Shown: positions 7,617 through 15,781, counted from the first letter of the stretch. The stretch: 52,756 nt of DNA from Xenophilus sp. E41 (GCF_003671765.1 NZ_QPIB01000012.1:1-52756); one strand, 5' to 3'. Translations and numbers: made by a program. The notes: a model not told the origin generated them from the sequence alone.

Positions 7617-9115
7617 TCCAGCCCCTCCTCTACCAACTCGGCCGCCCGTAGCAGCGCGCGCGCCTTGGCTTCGGTTTCCTTCCATTCCATCTCGGGCACC
7701 GAATCGGCCACCACGCCCGCCGCGGCCTGCACGTGCAGCATCTGGTCCTTGACGATGCCGGTGCGGATGGCGATGGCGACGTCCATGTCGCCGGCATAGC
7801 TGATGTAGCCGCAGGCGCCGCCGTACAGGCCGCGCTTGGTGGGCTCCAGCTGGTCGATGAGTTCCATCGCGTGCACCTTCGGCGCGCCCGTCAGCGTGCC
7901 GGCCGGGAAGGTGGCCTTGAGCACGTCGATGGCGGTCATGCCGTCCTTCAGGATGCCCTCGACGTTGCTCACGATGTGCATCACGTGGCTGTAGCGCTCC
8001 ACCGCGAAGGCCTCGGTCACCTTCACGGTGCCGATCTTGGCGATGCGGCCGATGTCGTTGCGCGCCAGGTCGATCAGCATCACGTGCTCGGCGCGCTCCT
8101 TGGGGTCGTTCACCAGCTCGACCTCGGCCGCCTTGTCCAGCTCGATCGAGGCGCCGCGCGGCCGCGTGCCGGCCAGCGGGCGAATGGTGATCTTCTGTTC
8201 GCCCTCGGGGGTGTGTTCCTGCCGCACCAGGATCTCCGGCGACGCGCCGACGACATGGTGGTCACCCATGTCGTAGTAGTACATGTACGGCGACGGGTTG
8301 AGCGAGCGCAAGGCGCGGTACAGCGACAGCGGCGACTCGGTGTAGCGCTTGCTGATGCGCTGACCCACCTGCACCTGCATGAAGTCGCCGGCGGCGATCA
8401 GCTCCTTGGCGCGCTCGACGGCCGCCAGGTAGTCGGCCTTCGCGAAAGGCCGCTCGGGTGGGTGCGCCTGCGTGGGCTTCACGACCGGCGCGCTCACCGA
8501 GTACCTCAGCTTGTCCTTGAGTTCACGCAGCCGGCGCTTCGCGTTCGGGTACGCCTCGGGCTGCTTCGGGTCGGCGTACACGATGAGGTACAGCTTGCCC
8601 GAGAGGTTGTCGATGACCGCCAGTTCCTCGCACTGCAGCAGCAGGATGTCGGGGCAGCCCAGGGTGTCGGGCGGGCAGCTGGCCTCGAGCTTCTTCTCGA
8701 TGTAGCGCACCGCGTCGTAGCCGAAGTAGCCGGCCAGCCCGCCGCAGAAGCGCGGCAACCCGGGCGACAGGGCCACCTTGAAGCGCCGCTGGTAGGCCTC
8801 GATGAAGTCAAGCGGGTTGCCCTCGGCCGTCTCGACGACCTGGCCGTCGGTCACGACCTCGGTGCGCGCCTCGGCACCGAAGCCGCGGGCGCGCAGCAGC
8901 GTGCGCGCCGGCAGGCCGATGAAGGAGTAACGGCCGAAACGCTCGCCGCCGACGACCGATTCCAGCAGGAAGGAATGCCTGCCGCCGCCCTGGGTGTGCG
9001 CCAGCTTGAGGTAGAGGGACAGGGGCGTCTCGAGGTCGGCGAAGGCCTCGAGCATCAGCGGAATGCGGTTGTAGCCCTGGGCGCTGAGGCTCTTGAATTC
9101 GAGTTCGGTGATCAC
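7613..9115 (-). CDS. trpE: Anthranilate synthase component I
   Basis: A 500-residue enzyme converting chorismate to anthranilate with TrpG. The N-terminal part has the LLES motif (HSFLLESVVGG), which in characterised enzymes binds feedback tryptophan. The C-terminal chorismate-binding domain has VGASPEILVR, RPLAGTRPRG, AEHVMLIDLARND and GTLTGAPK. I use the GTG at 9115, 6 nt after GGAGA; the only nearby ATG (9120) is out of frame and hits a stop at once. The C-terminus overlaps the GxxExxY start by 4 bp. Expression may be controlled by the leader at 9200-9332. Confidence 0.96.
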   Translation of the reverse strand: MITELEFKSLSAQGYNRIPLMLEAFADLETPLSLYLKLAHTQGGGRHSFLLESVVGGERFGRYSFIGLPARTLLRARGFGAEARTEVVTDGQVVETAEGNPLDFIEAYQRRFKVALSPGLPRFCGGLAGYFGYDAVRYIEKKLEASCPPDTLGCPDILLLQCEELAVIDNLSGKLYLIVYADPKQPEAYPNAKRRLRELKDKLRYSVSAPVVKPTQAHPPERPFAKADYLAAVERAKELIAAGDFMQVQVGQRISKRYTESPLSLYRALRSLNPSPYMYYYDMGDHHVVGASPEILVRQEHTPEGEQKITIRPLAGTRPRGASIELDKAAEVELVNDPKERAEHVMLIDLARNDIGRIAKIGTVKVTEAFAVERYSHVMHIVSNVEGILKDGMTAIDVLKATFPAGTLTGAPKVHAMELIDQLEPTKRGLYGGACGYISYAGDMDVAIAIRTGIVKDQMLHVQAAAGVVADSVPEMEWKETEAKARALLRAAELVEEGLE

Positions 9116-9199
9116 GGCATCTCCATGGGCCGGCGCCGCTGGGTGTTCGGGCGCAGGCGTTCATTCACGGGCGGTTCGCGGCGGCGGCGAACCTCGGGT

Positions 9200-9247
9200 G
9201 CACGGCGAGGGGCCGTGCCATCAGTCAGCGCACGGCAGAAGCCGTGC
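9200..9247 (-). promoter_or_regulatory. Candidate trp attenuator hairpins upstream of trpE
   Basis: Two tandem hairpins have identical 7-bp stems, GCACGGC/GCCGTGC, at 9230-9247 (4-nt loop) and 9200-9218 (5-nt loop). All four arms can pair in alternative ways (1:2, 2:3, 3:4), as in attenuators. They begin 1 nt after the stop codon of the candidate leader peptide. No U-tract follows, so if this is an attenuator it is not a textbook intrinsic terminator. Confidence 0.45.
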
Positions 9248-9248
9248 T

Positions 9249-9332
9249 TCAGGCAATCAGAGTCGCTGGCGTACGCCAGGGCCAGGCTCCCCGGCTCCCG
9301 CGACCTGTCTGGATGACGTGATGAACAAACAT
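9249..9332 (-). CDS. trpL: Candidate trp leader peptide (27 codons, Trp-Pro-Trp)
   Basis: A 27-residue reading frame, MFVHHVIQT at the start and WPWRTPATLIA at the end, lies 134 bp upstream of trpE on the same strand. It contains two Trp codons at positions 17 and 19, which is high for a peptide of this size. Its stop codon directly precedes the two alternating hairpins. Position, length and Trp content fit a leader that senses charged tRNA-Trp. No good ribosome binding site is seen, and the ATG lies only a few bases after the predicted transcription start. The rest of the 350-bp gap (9116-9466) holds only the candidate promoters of trpE and the + strand gene. Confidence 0.45.
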   Translation of the reverse strand: MFVHHVIQTGRGSRGAWPWRTPATLIA

Positions 9333-9341
9333 GGAACGGCG

Positions 9342-9371
9342 AGTGTAGCCCAGCGCGTCGCCCGTTCGCCA
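9342..9371 (-). promoter_or_regulatory. Weak candidate promoter of the trp block
   Basis: On the reverse strand a -10-like TACACT (9342-9347) lies 18 nt from a poor -35-like TGGCGA (9366-9371). It would start transcription near 9335, right at the leader ATG at 9332. The -35 matches only half of the consensus. Confidence 0.3.
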
Positions 9372-9466
9372 GGCACGCCGCTCGGGATTTGCCCCCAGCA
9401 GCCCGGTCAGCGTGGCTCGGCACAATCCGCGCCACCACAAATCACACCTTCATCCGGAGCTCTCCC

Positions 9467-10057
9467 ATGGCATACCTGCGGTCCATTCGTGTCGCCCTGG
9501 GCGGCCTCCTCCTCCTGAGCGGCCTGGCCGCCGCGGCGGCGAGCGTCGACGTCGCGGGCGTCAAGTACGACGACGCCCTCGACCTGCGCGGGCAGAAGCT
9601 CGAACTCAACGGCGCGGGCGTGCGCTACAAGGCCGTCTTCAAGGTCTATGCCGCCGGGCTCTACCTCGGCAAGAAGGTGTCGACCGTCGAGGAGGTGCTG
9701 GCCCAACCCGGCCCCAAGCGCATCTCGATCACGATGCTGCGCGACATCGACGCCAACGAGCTCGGCAAGCTCTTCACCAAGGGCGTGGAGGAGAACTCGC
9801 CGCGCGGCGAGCTGGCGCAGCTGATCCCCGGCCTCGTGCGCATGGGCCAGATGTTCGCGGACCAGAAGCAGCTCAAGACCGGCGACACCTTCTACGTCGA
9901 CTGGCTGCCCGGTGCCGGCAGCCAGGTGGTGGTCAAAGGCGTGCCGCAGGGCGAGCCGATCAGGGAACCGGCCTTCTTCAATGCGCTGCTGCGCATCTGG
10001 CTGGGGCCGGCGCCGGCCGACTGGAAGCTCAAGGACGCGCTGCTGGGCAAGAGCTAG
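9467..10057 (+). CDS. Secreted chalcone isomerase-like protein
   Basis: A 196-residue protein starting with a clear signal peptide (basic start MAYLRSIR, a hydrophobic run, then AAAAAS near residue 22). The mature part resembles the bacterial chalcone-isomerase-like fold: FKVYAAGLYLGKK, RISITMLRDID and a segment ending in DTFYVDWLPG. The bacterial members are mostly uncharacterised, probably periplasmic, and are not flavonoid enzymes. The ATG at 9467 has a CGGAG site. It is a single gene, divergent from the trp block and convergent with gph (10-bp gap). Confidence 0.82.
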   Translation: MAYLRSIRVALGGLLLLSGLAAAAASVDVAGVKYDDALDLRGQKLELNGAGVRYKAVFKVYAAGLYLGKKVSTVEEVLAQPGPKRISITMLRDIDANELGKLFTKGVEENSPRGELAQLIPGLVRMGQMFADQKQLKTGDTFYVDWLPGAGSQVVVKGVPQGEPIREPAFFNALLRIWLGPAPADWKLKDALLGKS

Positions 10058-10067
10058 GGCGCCGGCC

Positions 10068-10751
10068 TCAGGACAGCAGGTCGCTGATGGCGTCGACGAA
10101 GCCGTCGGCGTCCACGCCGCGCACCGGCTCGCCGTGGTTGTAGCCGTAGGTGACCAGCACCACGGGGCAGCCTGCCGCACGCGCCGCGCGCGCGTCGTTG
10201 CTCGAGTCGCCGATCATCAACGTGCGCGCGGGCACGGTGCCCAGCGCCTCGCAGGTCTTGAGCAAGGGCAGTGGATCGGGCTTCTTGCGCTCGAAATCGT
10301 CGCCGCCGAAGACGTGGTCGAAGTAGCCCGCCAGGCCCTTGGCCTCCAGCAGCGGCCGGGCGAAGTCACGCGGCTTGTTGGTCAGGCAGGCCAGCCGCAG
10401 GCCGCGCGCCGACAGGCCCTGCAGGCCTTCGGCCACGCCGGCATAGAGCAGCGAATGCCGGCCGTTGATGGCGAGGTAGTGGTGCTGGTAGCGCGTCCAG
10501 GCGCGGTCGTACAGCGCGTCGTCGGGCGGTGCCTGCACATGCTGCAGCACGGCGCGGATCAGGTGTTCGGACCCCTTGCCGACGCGCGTCTCGACCACCG
10601 AGGGCGTGACCTGCGGCAGGCCCAGGTCGTCCAGCATGCCATTGAGCGCGGCGACGAAGTCGCCCAGGGTATCGACCATGGTGCCGTCGAGGTCGACGAT
10701 GGCGGCATCGAAGGCGTCGAGGCCCGGATGCGTGGGGGCGGAGGAAGTCAT
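10068..10751 (-). CDS. gph: Phosphoglycolate phosphatase-like HAD hydrolase
   Basis: A 227-residue HAD-superfamily phosphatase. The nucleophile motif VDLDGTMVDT has Asp20 and Asp22. CLTNKP is motif II, and GDSSNDARAARAAG is motif IV. A helical cap between motifs I and II fits subfamily I. The best match is Gph, which removes the phosphate of 2-phosphoglycolate arising from DNA repair. In related genomes gph often lies just upstream of trpE; here a chalcone isomerase-like gene on the opposite strand separates them. Substrate assignment is by family resemblance only. Confidence 0.85.
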   Translation of the reverse strand: MTSSAPTHPGLDAFDAAIVDLDGTMVDTLGDFVAALNGMLDDLGLPQVTPSVVETRVGKGSEHLIRAVLQHVQAPPDDALYDRAWTRYQHHYLAINGRHSLLYAGVAEGLQGLSARGLRLACLTNKPRDFARPLLEAKGLAGYFDHVFGGDDFERKKPDPLPLLKTCEALGTVPARTLMIGDSSNDARAARAAGCPVVLVTYGYNHGEPVRGVDADGFVDAISDLLS

Positions 10752-10781
10752 GCCGCGATTCTCGCGCGGCGGCAGGCCCTC

Positions 10782-11477
10782 TCAGGCTTCGGTGAGCGAC
10801 TGCGCGGCGACCACCGCCTCGGTGCGGTTGCGCACGTTGAGCGCGCGGAAGATGGCCGCGAGGTGGATCTTCACGGTCCCTTCGCTGATGCCGAGGCTGC
10901 GGCCGATGAGCTTGTTGGGCTTGCCCTGCGAAAGCAGTTGCAGCACCTCGACCTGGCGCTCCGTCAGCACCTTGCGCAGGTGCTCCAGGGTGGGCGATCC
11001 CATGCCTGCGATGCGGGGGACGGCCCCCTCCGCCGTCGCGGGTACCGCGCTGCCGGCCGCAACGCCGGCCACCACGCCCGGAGGCAGCGCCGACAGCAGC
11101 ATGGGCGGCACATAGACCCCTCCCGCCAGCACCAGGCGCACGGCCGAGAGCATGACGTCGGGCGAATAGGCCTTGGGAATGAAGCCCAGCACGCCGCGCT
11201 CGAGCACGGCGCGCATGATCGCCGGGTCTTCGTAGCCCGAGAGCACGATCACCGGCACGGCCGGATGGCGACGGCGCAGCTCGTCGATGTGGGAATGGCC
11301 TTCGGCCCCGGGGATGTTCAGGTCGACCAGCGCCAGATCGACGTCGTCGGCCGCGCCCGCGAACAGCTCGTCCACGCTCATCGCGAGAACGAATTCGATG
11401 TCGCTCTGCAGTTCGGAGAGCTTGGTCTTGACTGCCTCGATGACGAGCCGGTGGTCATCGGCGATCAGGATTTTCAT
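10782..11477 (-). CDS. Orphan LuxR-family response regulator
   Basis: A 231-residue two-domain regulator. The receiver domain (1-120) has Asp7/Asp8, phospho-acceptor Asp52 in ALVDLNIPG, Ser80 and Lys102. A Pro/Ala-rich linker leads to a C-terminal NarL/LuxR helix-turn-helix (LTERQVEVLQLLSQGKPNK, then GISEGTVKIHLAAIFRAL). It should bind DNA after phosphorylation. No histidine kinase is next to it. It is divergent from the first T6SS-locus gene, with a 240-bp gap (11478-11717) in which I see no clear promoter. A role in T6SS control is suggested only by position. The frame is open far upstream, but homology starts at this ATG. Confidence 0.9.
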   Translation of the reverse strand: MKILIADDHRLVIEAVKTKLSELQSDIEFVLAMSVDELFAGAADDVDLALVDLNIPGAEGHSHIDELRRRHPAVPVIVLSGYEDPAIMRAVLERGVLGFIPKAYSPDVMLSAVRLVLAGGVYVPPMLLSALPPGVVAGVAAGSAVPATAEGAVPRIAGMGSPTLEHLRKVLTERQVEVLQLLSQGKPNKLIGRSLGISEGTVKIHLAAIFRALNVRNRTEAVVAAQSLTEA

Positions 11478-11717
11478 GGCTGGATGGGCGTGGGCACGCG
11501 CGCTGACTGGCGTTGACGATAACGGCGAACGCGCCTCGCAGCAAGGCAGCGGCGCTGCACGAACGGCATAGCTCCCCCGCGGTATGGCGCGCCCGCGCAC
11601 CGGCTTCAAGAATGACCTCCACTTGATTTGGGGGTGGACATGGTCGGGAGCCGACGGGGTGGGTGCGCGCACGGATCGCCCGGCAGCGCCCCGGCCGCCC
11701 GCTAGGGCCGGGTCGTC

Positions 11718-13052
11718 ATGCCGCGGCTCTTCGACTTCTACGCGCCCGTCTTCACCTTCGGGTTGGCGCTGGACGCCCCCGCGACGGCGCACGCGGCGCC
11801 GCTCACCGGCGGCGAGGCACAGCAACGTGCGCGCCGGCTGCTCGATCGGGCGCGCAGCAATGCGCTGGGCGCCGGCAAGCCGCTGCGCCACGTCGAGTCC
11901 GCCGGCTTCGCGCTCGTGGCCTGGTTCGACGAGCTGATGGCGCGCCATGCGCGCTGGGCCGACAGCGCGGCGCCGCTGCAGATGCAGCTCTTCAACTCGA
12001 CCAATGCACAAACGGAGTTCTTCCATCACCTCTCGGCCCTCAAGGGCGAGGACGCCGAGCTGCGCGAGATCTACTGGTACGCCCTGGCCCTGGGCTTCAA
12101 GGGACAGTATTACTTCGAACGGGAGCACGGCGACGGCGAGATCGCCAAGCTCATCGCCCTGCACGCCGCGCAGTTGCCGCTGGCGCCGATCGATGTGCGG
12201 GCCCTGCGCGACGTGCCGCTGGTGCCGCAACAGCCGCCCCCCATCGAGCCCGCCCGCTCCCGCGACCCGCAGCACCGGCAACGCGCGATGCTGCGCACCG
12301 CGGCGGCTCTGCTCGCGCTCGTCCCGCTCGGCCTGCTGCTGTCGGCACTGCTGGGTCGGGGCGCCGAAGCGCCGTCGAGCCTGGGCGAGCGTCTCGAAAG
12401 CCAGTTCCAGGCGTACGCCTGTGCCGACCTGGCCGCCACCGTCGACGCCCACGGCAACGCGCGTGTGCGCGGCTTCGTCCCGCAGCGCGAGGACATCGAT
12501 CGCGTGCAACGCGATGTGGGCCGGATGCCGGGCGTCACGACGGCCGACGTGGACCTGCAGATTCGCCCGTGGCCGTACTGCGAAGTCGTGACCATGCTCA
12601 AGCCCTACCTGGCGCGCAACCGCCAGGGCCGCGCCGGCCTGCAGGTGGGCACCCCCACTGCGCGCGATGGCCAGCTGCGCGAAGGCGATCCGGTGCGGGT
12701 GGCGGTGAAAGCGCCGGCGCACGACGCGCAACTCTGGGTGGACTACTACACCGCCGACGGCGCCGTCCTGCACTTCCGGTCGGAGGGCGCCCAGATGGTC
12801 GACACGGCGCCGGGCCAGACGCTCAGCTTCGGCACCGATGTTCCGGCAAGCTGGCTCGTGAGTCCCCCTTTCGGCACGGTGCTGGTGACGGCCGTGGCGG
12901 TCCCGCGGGGCCAGCTCGGGGCCGAGCCCGGCCCGCCGCCCTTCGAGCTCGCATCGGCCTACCTGCTGCGCCTGCGCGAGCGCCTGGGCGCGGACCGATC
13001 GGGCGAGAAGACCGTCGCCGACTACGTGTTTCTCGAGACCGTGGAGCGCTGA
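11718..13052 (+). CDS. DotU/TssL-like membrane protein with BON- and DUF4384-like tail
   Basis: A 444-residue protein. Residues 1-165 resemble the cytoplasmic DotU/TssL domain: HVESAGFALVAWFDELMAR and YWYALALGFKGQYYFE, compared with the ALGFEGRY of the canonical TssL in this window. A transmembrane segment follows at about 195-214. The periplasmic part has a BON-like stretch (about 230-290) and a beta-rich tail resembling DUF4384. It therefore differs from the canonical TssL at 50790-52142, which carries an OmpA-like domain. The IcmF-like gene follows by 6 bp. It may be a second or specialised membrane-complex subunit. The ribosome binding site is weak. Confidence 0.65.
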   Translation: MPRLFDFYAPVFTFGLALDAPATAHAAPLTGGEAQQRARRLLDRARSNALGAGKPLRHVESAGFALVAWFDELMARHARWADSAAPLQMQLFNSTNAQTEFFHHLSALKGEDAELREIYWYALALGFKGQYYFEREHGDGEIAKLIALHAAQLPLAPIDVRALRDVPLVPQQPPPIEPARSRDPQHRQRAMLRTAAALLALVPLGLLLSALLGRGAEAPSSLGERLESQFQAYACADLAATVDAHGNARVRGFVPQREDIDRVQRDVGRMPGVTTADVDLQIRPWPYCEVVTMLKPYLARNRQGRAGLQVGTPTARDGQLREGDPVRVAVKAPAHDAQLWVDYYTADGAVLHFRSEGAQMVDTAPGQTLSFGTDVPASWLVSPPFGTVLVTAVAVPRGQLGAEPGPPPFELASAYLLRLRERLGADRSGEKTVADYVFLETVER

Positions 13053-13058
13053 CCCGCG

Positions 13059-14117
13059 ATGCGATGGCTCCCGAGCTTCTGGCTGGCCCTGGCCCTTTGT
13101 TTCGCCGCCTGGGGACTCTTGTGGTGGACCCTGCTCGGTGCCGGACGGGCCGCACGACGGCGCGCCCTCGAAGCACGCATCCGCCTCTGGGAGCGCACCC
13201 ATCCGCCGCCCTTGCCCGCGACGCTGGGCGCCCTGCGCAGCGCGGCACGGGAAGCGCGCCGCGCCCTGTGCCGCGCGAGTGACCGGCACTCGCCGCCGCG
13301 CCGGCGACCCTGGGTGCTGTTCGCGGGCGACCCGGCGGCCGATCTGCCGGGCCTGCTCGCAGCGGCGCACCCCGCCGGGCCGCTGGCGCCGCCGGATGCG
13401 GGGCAAGGCGACATCTTCTGGCGCTGGTGGCTCATGGACTCTGTGGCGGCGATCGAGGTGTGCCCGCCTCCCCTCGCACCGGCCCTGCCCCAGGATTCGT
13501 TGTGGCTGCGCGCGCTGCGCGAGCTGGTTCGACTGCGGCCCCGCCTGCCGCTCGACGGCGTCGCCGTGTGCGTGTCGACCGCCGCACTGCAGGCCGATGC
13601 GTCCGTGGCACGCCCCACCCTGGAGCTGCTGTGCCGCCGCGTGCAGGACACTGTGCACGGGCTGCGGGTGCACCTGCCGGTGTACGTGATCGTCACCGGC
13701 CTGCAGCGCCTGCCAGGCTACGCGACCGTGCGTGCCGCCCTGCCGCCGGAAGTGCTCGCGCGCACGCTCGGCCTGCGCGCGGGCCCCCGGGCACCGGGTC
13801 CCGACTCGCCGCCGGCCCTCGACCTGCTGTTCGATCCCTTGATGCTGCGCCTGCAGGCCTTGCGCCTGGGCCTCTTGCCCCAGATGCGCGAGGCATCGGC
13901 GCGTGCCGACGTGCACGCCTTCGTCGAAGCGATGCAGGGCCTGGGCCCCGGCCTGAAGCGTCTGTCCGAGCAGATGGCCCAGCTGGAGGACGCGCCTGGT
14001 CTGCTGGCGTGGCAGGTGCTGTGTTTCACCGCCTCGGGGCCGGACGGCGCATTCGTCAGCGAACTGTTCGGCCGCTGGATTCCCGAGGACCAGGGACTGG
14101 CGAGGCCGCAGCCTTGA
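13059..14117 (+). CDS. Short IcmF/TssM-like protein with degenerate P-loop
   Basis: A 352-residue protein with an N-terminal membrane segment (WLALALCFAAWGLLWWTLL). The rest follows the TssM cytoplasmic domain in order: PWVLFAGDPAADLPGLL at the P-loop position, WWLMDSVAAIEV for TssM WWFTDEAVLIDT, LPLDGVAVCVSTAAL for LNGVFLTVSVADL, LPVYVIVTGLQRLPGY for LPVYVLVTKSDLLYGF, and a final CFTASGPDG for YFTSGTQEG. The GKT of the nucleotide-binding loop is missing. The whole periplasmic region of TssM is absent. It is coupled to the DotU-like gene. It is probably a catalytically dead TssM N-domain paralogue; its role is unknown. Confidence 0.6.
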   Translation: MRWLPSFWLALALCFAAWGLLWWTLLGAGRAARRRALEARIRLWERTHPPPLPATLGALRSAAREARRALCRASDRHSPPRRRPWVLFAGDPAADLPGLLAAAHPAGPLAPPDAGQGDIFWRWWLMDSVAAIEVCPPPLAPALPQDSLWLRALRELVRLRPRLPLDGVAVCVSTAALQADASVARPTLELLCRRVQDTVHGLRVHLPVYVIVTGLQRLPGYATVRAALPPEVLARTLGLRAGPRAPGPDSPPALDLLFDPLMLRLQALRLGLLPQMREASARADVHAFVEAMQGLGPGLKRLSEQMAQLEDAPGLLAWQVLCFTASGPDGAFVSELFGRWIPEDQGLARPQP

Positions 14118-14144
14118 GAAGGAGTCGTCCGCGCCGCGGCGCGC

Positions 14145-14675
14145 TCACTTCGCGGGCGCGGGCGGCGGGGGCGCTGGCTCGAGGCGGATCTGCCGCGCGC
14201 CGAACACGACATTGAGTCCGATGGGCTTGCCCGGCTCCACGGCGCGCACCTCGCGCCAGCGCGCACGGTCCAGGTCGCGGTACGCCGCCATGAAGGCCAG
14301 GGCCTTGGCATCGGCCGGCAGCGTCATCTCGAGCTTGCGGGTCTCGCCGGGGCGCAACAGCATCTCCTCGCGCTGCACCAGCTCCGCACCGAGCGTGGCC
14401 TGGTCCTTCTCGTACAGCGAGAAAAAGTCGGCGCCATCGAAGGGACCAGAGGTCTTGAGTGCGTAGACGCGGACGGTGACCGGCGATGCACGTCCGCGGG
14501 CGTCGGGGTTCACATCGGCGGCGCCGACCAGCGAGAGCGCCACCGGCGTCACGACCGGCTTCGGCGGTGCGGCGCATCCGGCGAGCAGGACCGCCGCACC
14601 GGCCATCGCCGCACCCATCCACCCCATCAGGGAACGGCGGCCATAGGACGAATGGCAGGTACCGATCTCGCTCAT
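14145..14675 (-). CDS. tssJ: T6SS outer-membrane lipoprotein TssJ
   Basis: A 176-residue lipoprotein. A basic N-terminus and hydrophobic run end in the lipobox LLAGC (Cys34). The mature part is the small beta-sandwich of the TssJ family (VTVRVYALK, then EMLLRPGETRKLEMTLPADAKALAFMAAYRDLD split across residues 100-135) with a Pro-rich tail. It anchors the TssJLM membrane complex in the outer membrane. The start at 14675 has an AAGGA site. It is divergent from tssA and convergent with the IcmF-like gene. Confidence 0.9.
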   Translation of the reverse strand: MSEIGTCHSSYGRRSLMGWMGAAMAGAAVLLAGCAAPPKPVVTPVALSLVGAADVNPDARGRASPVTVRVYALKTSGPFDGADFFSLYEKDQATLGAELVQREEMLLRPGETRKLEMTLPADAKALAFMAAYRDLDRARWREVRAVEPGKPIGLNVVFGARQIRLEPAPPPPAPAK

Positions 14676-14693
14676 GCTATTTCCTTCGTTGCA

Positions 14694-14722
14694 TTGACCC
14701 TGTGGTGGGCATCTTTGATTAT
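14694..14722 (+). promoter_or_regulatory. Candidate tssA promoter
   Basis: TTGACC (14694-14699), a 17-nt spacer and GATTAT (14717-14722) lie 24 bp before the tssA ATG, in the 71-bp gap shared with the divergent tssJ. The -35 is five of six, the -10 four of six. Confidence 0.5.
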
Positions 14723-14746
14723 CACCAGCGAATTCGAACAGGCAAC

Positions 14747-15781
14747 ATGCTCACTCCCGATCTCGTCGACGCATTGCAGGCGCCCATCAGCGAGGCTTCG
14801 CCCTGTGGCGACGACCTGGAGTACGACCCGGCTTTCACAGCCGCGGAAACCGCAGCACTGGGCAAGCCCGAACAGCAGTTCGGCGACACCGTGATCCCCG
14901 CCGTCGACCCGGACTGGAACCAGGTCGGCGATCTCGCCACGGAGCTGCTGCGCCGTACCAAGGACGTGCGCCCCGCGGTGCTGCTGCTGCGCACCTCCAC
15001 ACGCCGCCAGGGCGTCGCGGGCTTCGGGCTGGGCATGCAGTTGCTCACGGGCCTGCTCGAACGCCACTGGGACGGCATCCATCCCCAGCTCGACGCCGAC
15101 GACGACAACGACCCGACGATGCGGCTCAACGCCCTGGCGCCGCTGTCGGACGAATCGCTCGTGCCGCGCGACCTCTACGACGCACTGATCGGCAACGCAC
15201 GCAGCGTCGGCCCGCTGCGCGTGCGCGACGTGGCGGTGGCACGCAACGCACTGGCACCGGTGGGCGATGCAGGCTACTCGCCGGCGCAGGTGCAGGGCGC
15301 GCTGGAAGAGATCCTGGCCAGCGACCCCGACACCGCGGCCGCGTTGCGCGCGGTGGCCCCGGCGGTGGCGGGCCTGCAGAACCTGCTGGTGGAACGCAGC
15401 GGCCGCTCCGACGCCGTCGACTTCTCGCGTCTGCGCAGCATCGGCCAGGTGCTGCAGCAGGCGGTGCAGGCCGCCACCGGCACCGCCGATCCGCAAGCCG
15501 ACGGCGCCGTGGAACCCTCGCCGGAGGGCCGCACCGGCCCCGGCGCGGCGCCGGCGATGCGCGGCGAGATCGCGACGCGGCAGGACGCGCTGTTGATGCT
15601 CGACCGCGTCATCGACTACCTCAAGCGCGCCGAGCCCGGCAACCCCGCACCGCTGCTGATCGAGCGCGCCAAGAAGCTCATCGGCGTGAGCTTCCTCGAC
15701 ATCATCGCCAACCTCGCTCCCGACGCGATGAACACCATCGAGCACGTCACGGGCGCTCGCGCGGCCTCCGAATCCGATTAG
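14747..15781 (+). CDS. tssA: T6SS sheath/baseplate cap protein TssA
   Basis: A 344-residue TssA with the N-terminal ImpA domain: PISEASPCGDDLEYDPAF, then DWNQVGDLATELLRRTKDVR and LLERHWDGIHPQLD. The C-terminal part is helical with a short conserved end (ARKLIGVSFLDIIANLAPDA-like). TssA proteins prime tail sheath polymerisation at the baseplate or cap the growing end. I start at the ATG at 14747 because the ImpA domain begins right there, although the frame is open further up. First gene of the + strand run tssA-tssB-tssC-hcp. Confidence 0.92.
   Translation: MLTPDLVDALQAPISEASPCGDDLEYDPAFTAAETAALGKPEQQFGDTVIPAVDPDWNQVGDLATELLRRTKDVRPAVLLLRTSTRRQGVAGFGLGMQLLTGLLERHWDGIHPQLDADDDNDPTMRLNALAPLSDESLVPRDLYDALIGNARSVGPLRVRDVAVARNALAPVGDAGYSPAQVQGALEEILASDPDTAAALRAVAPAVAGLQNLLVERSGRSDAVDFSRLRSIGQVLQQAVQAATGTADPQADGAVEPSPEGRTGPGAAPAMRGEIATRQDALLMLDRVIDYLKRAEPGNPAPLLIERAKKLIGVSFLDIIANLAPDAMNTIEHVTGARAASESD

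Noticed and set aside
9116-9120. ATG at 9120 as the trpE start
   Set aside because: It is out of frame with trpE and meets a stop after two codons; the GTG at 9115 is in frame and has a binding site.
11478-11717. Sigma54 promoter before the DotU-like gene
   Set aside because: I found no TGGCAC-N5-TTGCA-like pair with proper spacing on either strand.
11478-13916. Extension of the response regulator frame by about 800 codons upstream
   Set aside because: The frame is open only because of high GC and runs antisense to the DotU- and IcmF-like genes. The receiver domain starts at the ATG at 11477.
13059-14117. The IcmF-like gene as a broken tssM pseudogene
   Set aside because: The frame is open, coupled to the gene before it, keeps the order of all TssM N-domain blocks, and the full tssM is intact elsewhere; a diverged paralogue fits better.
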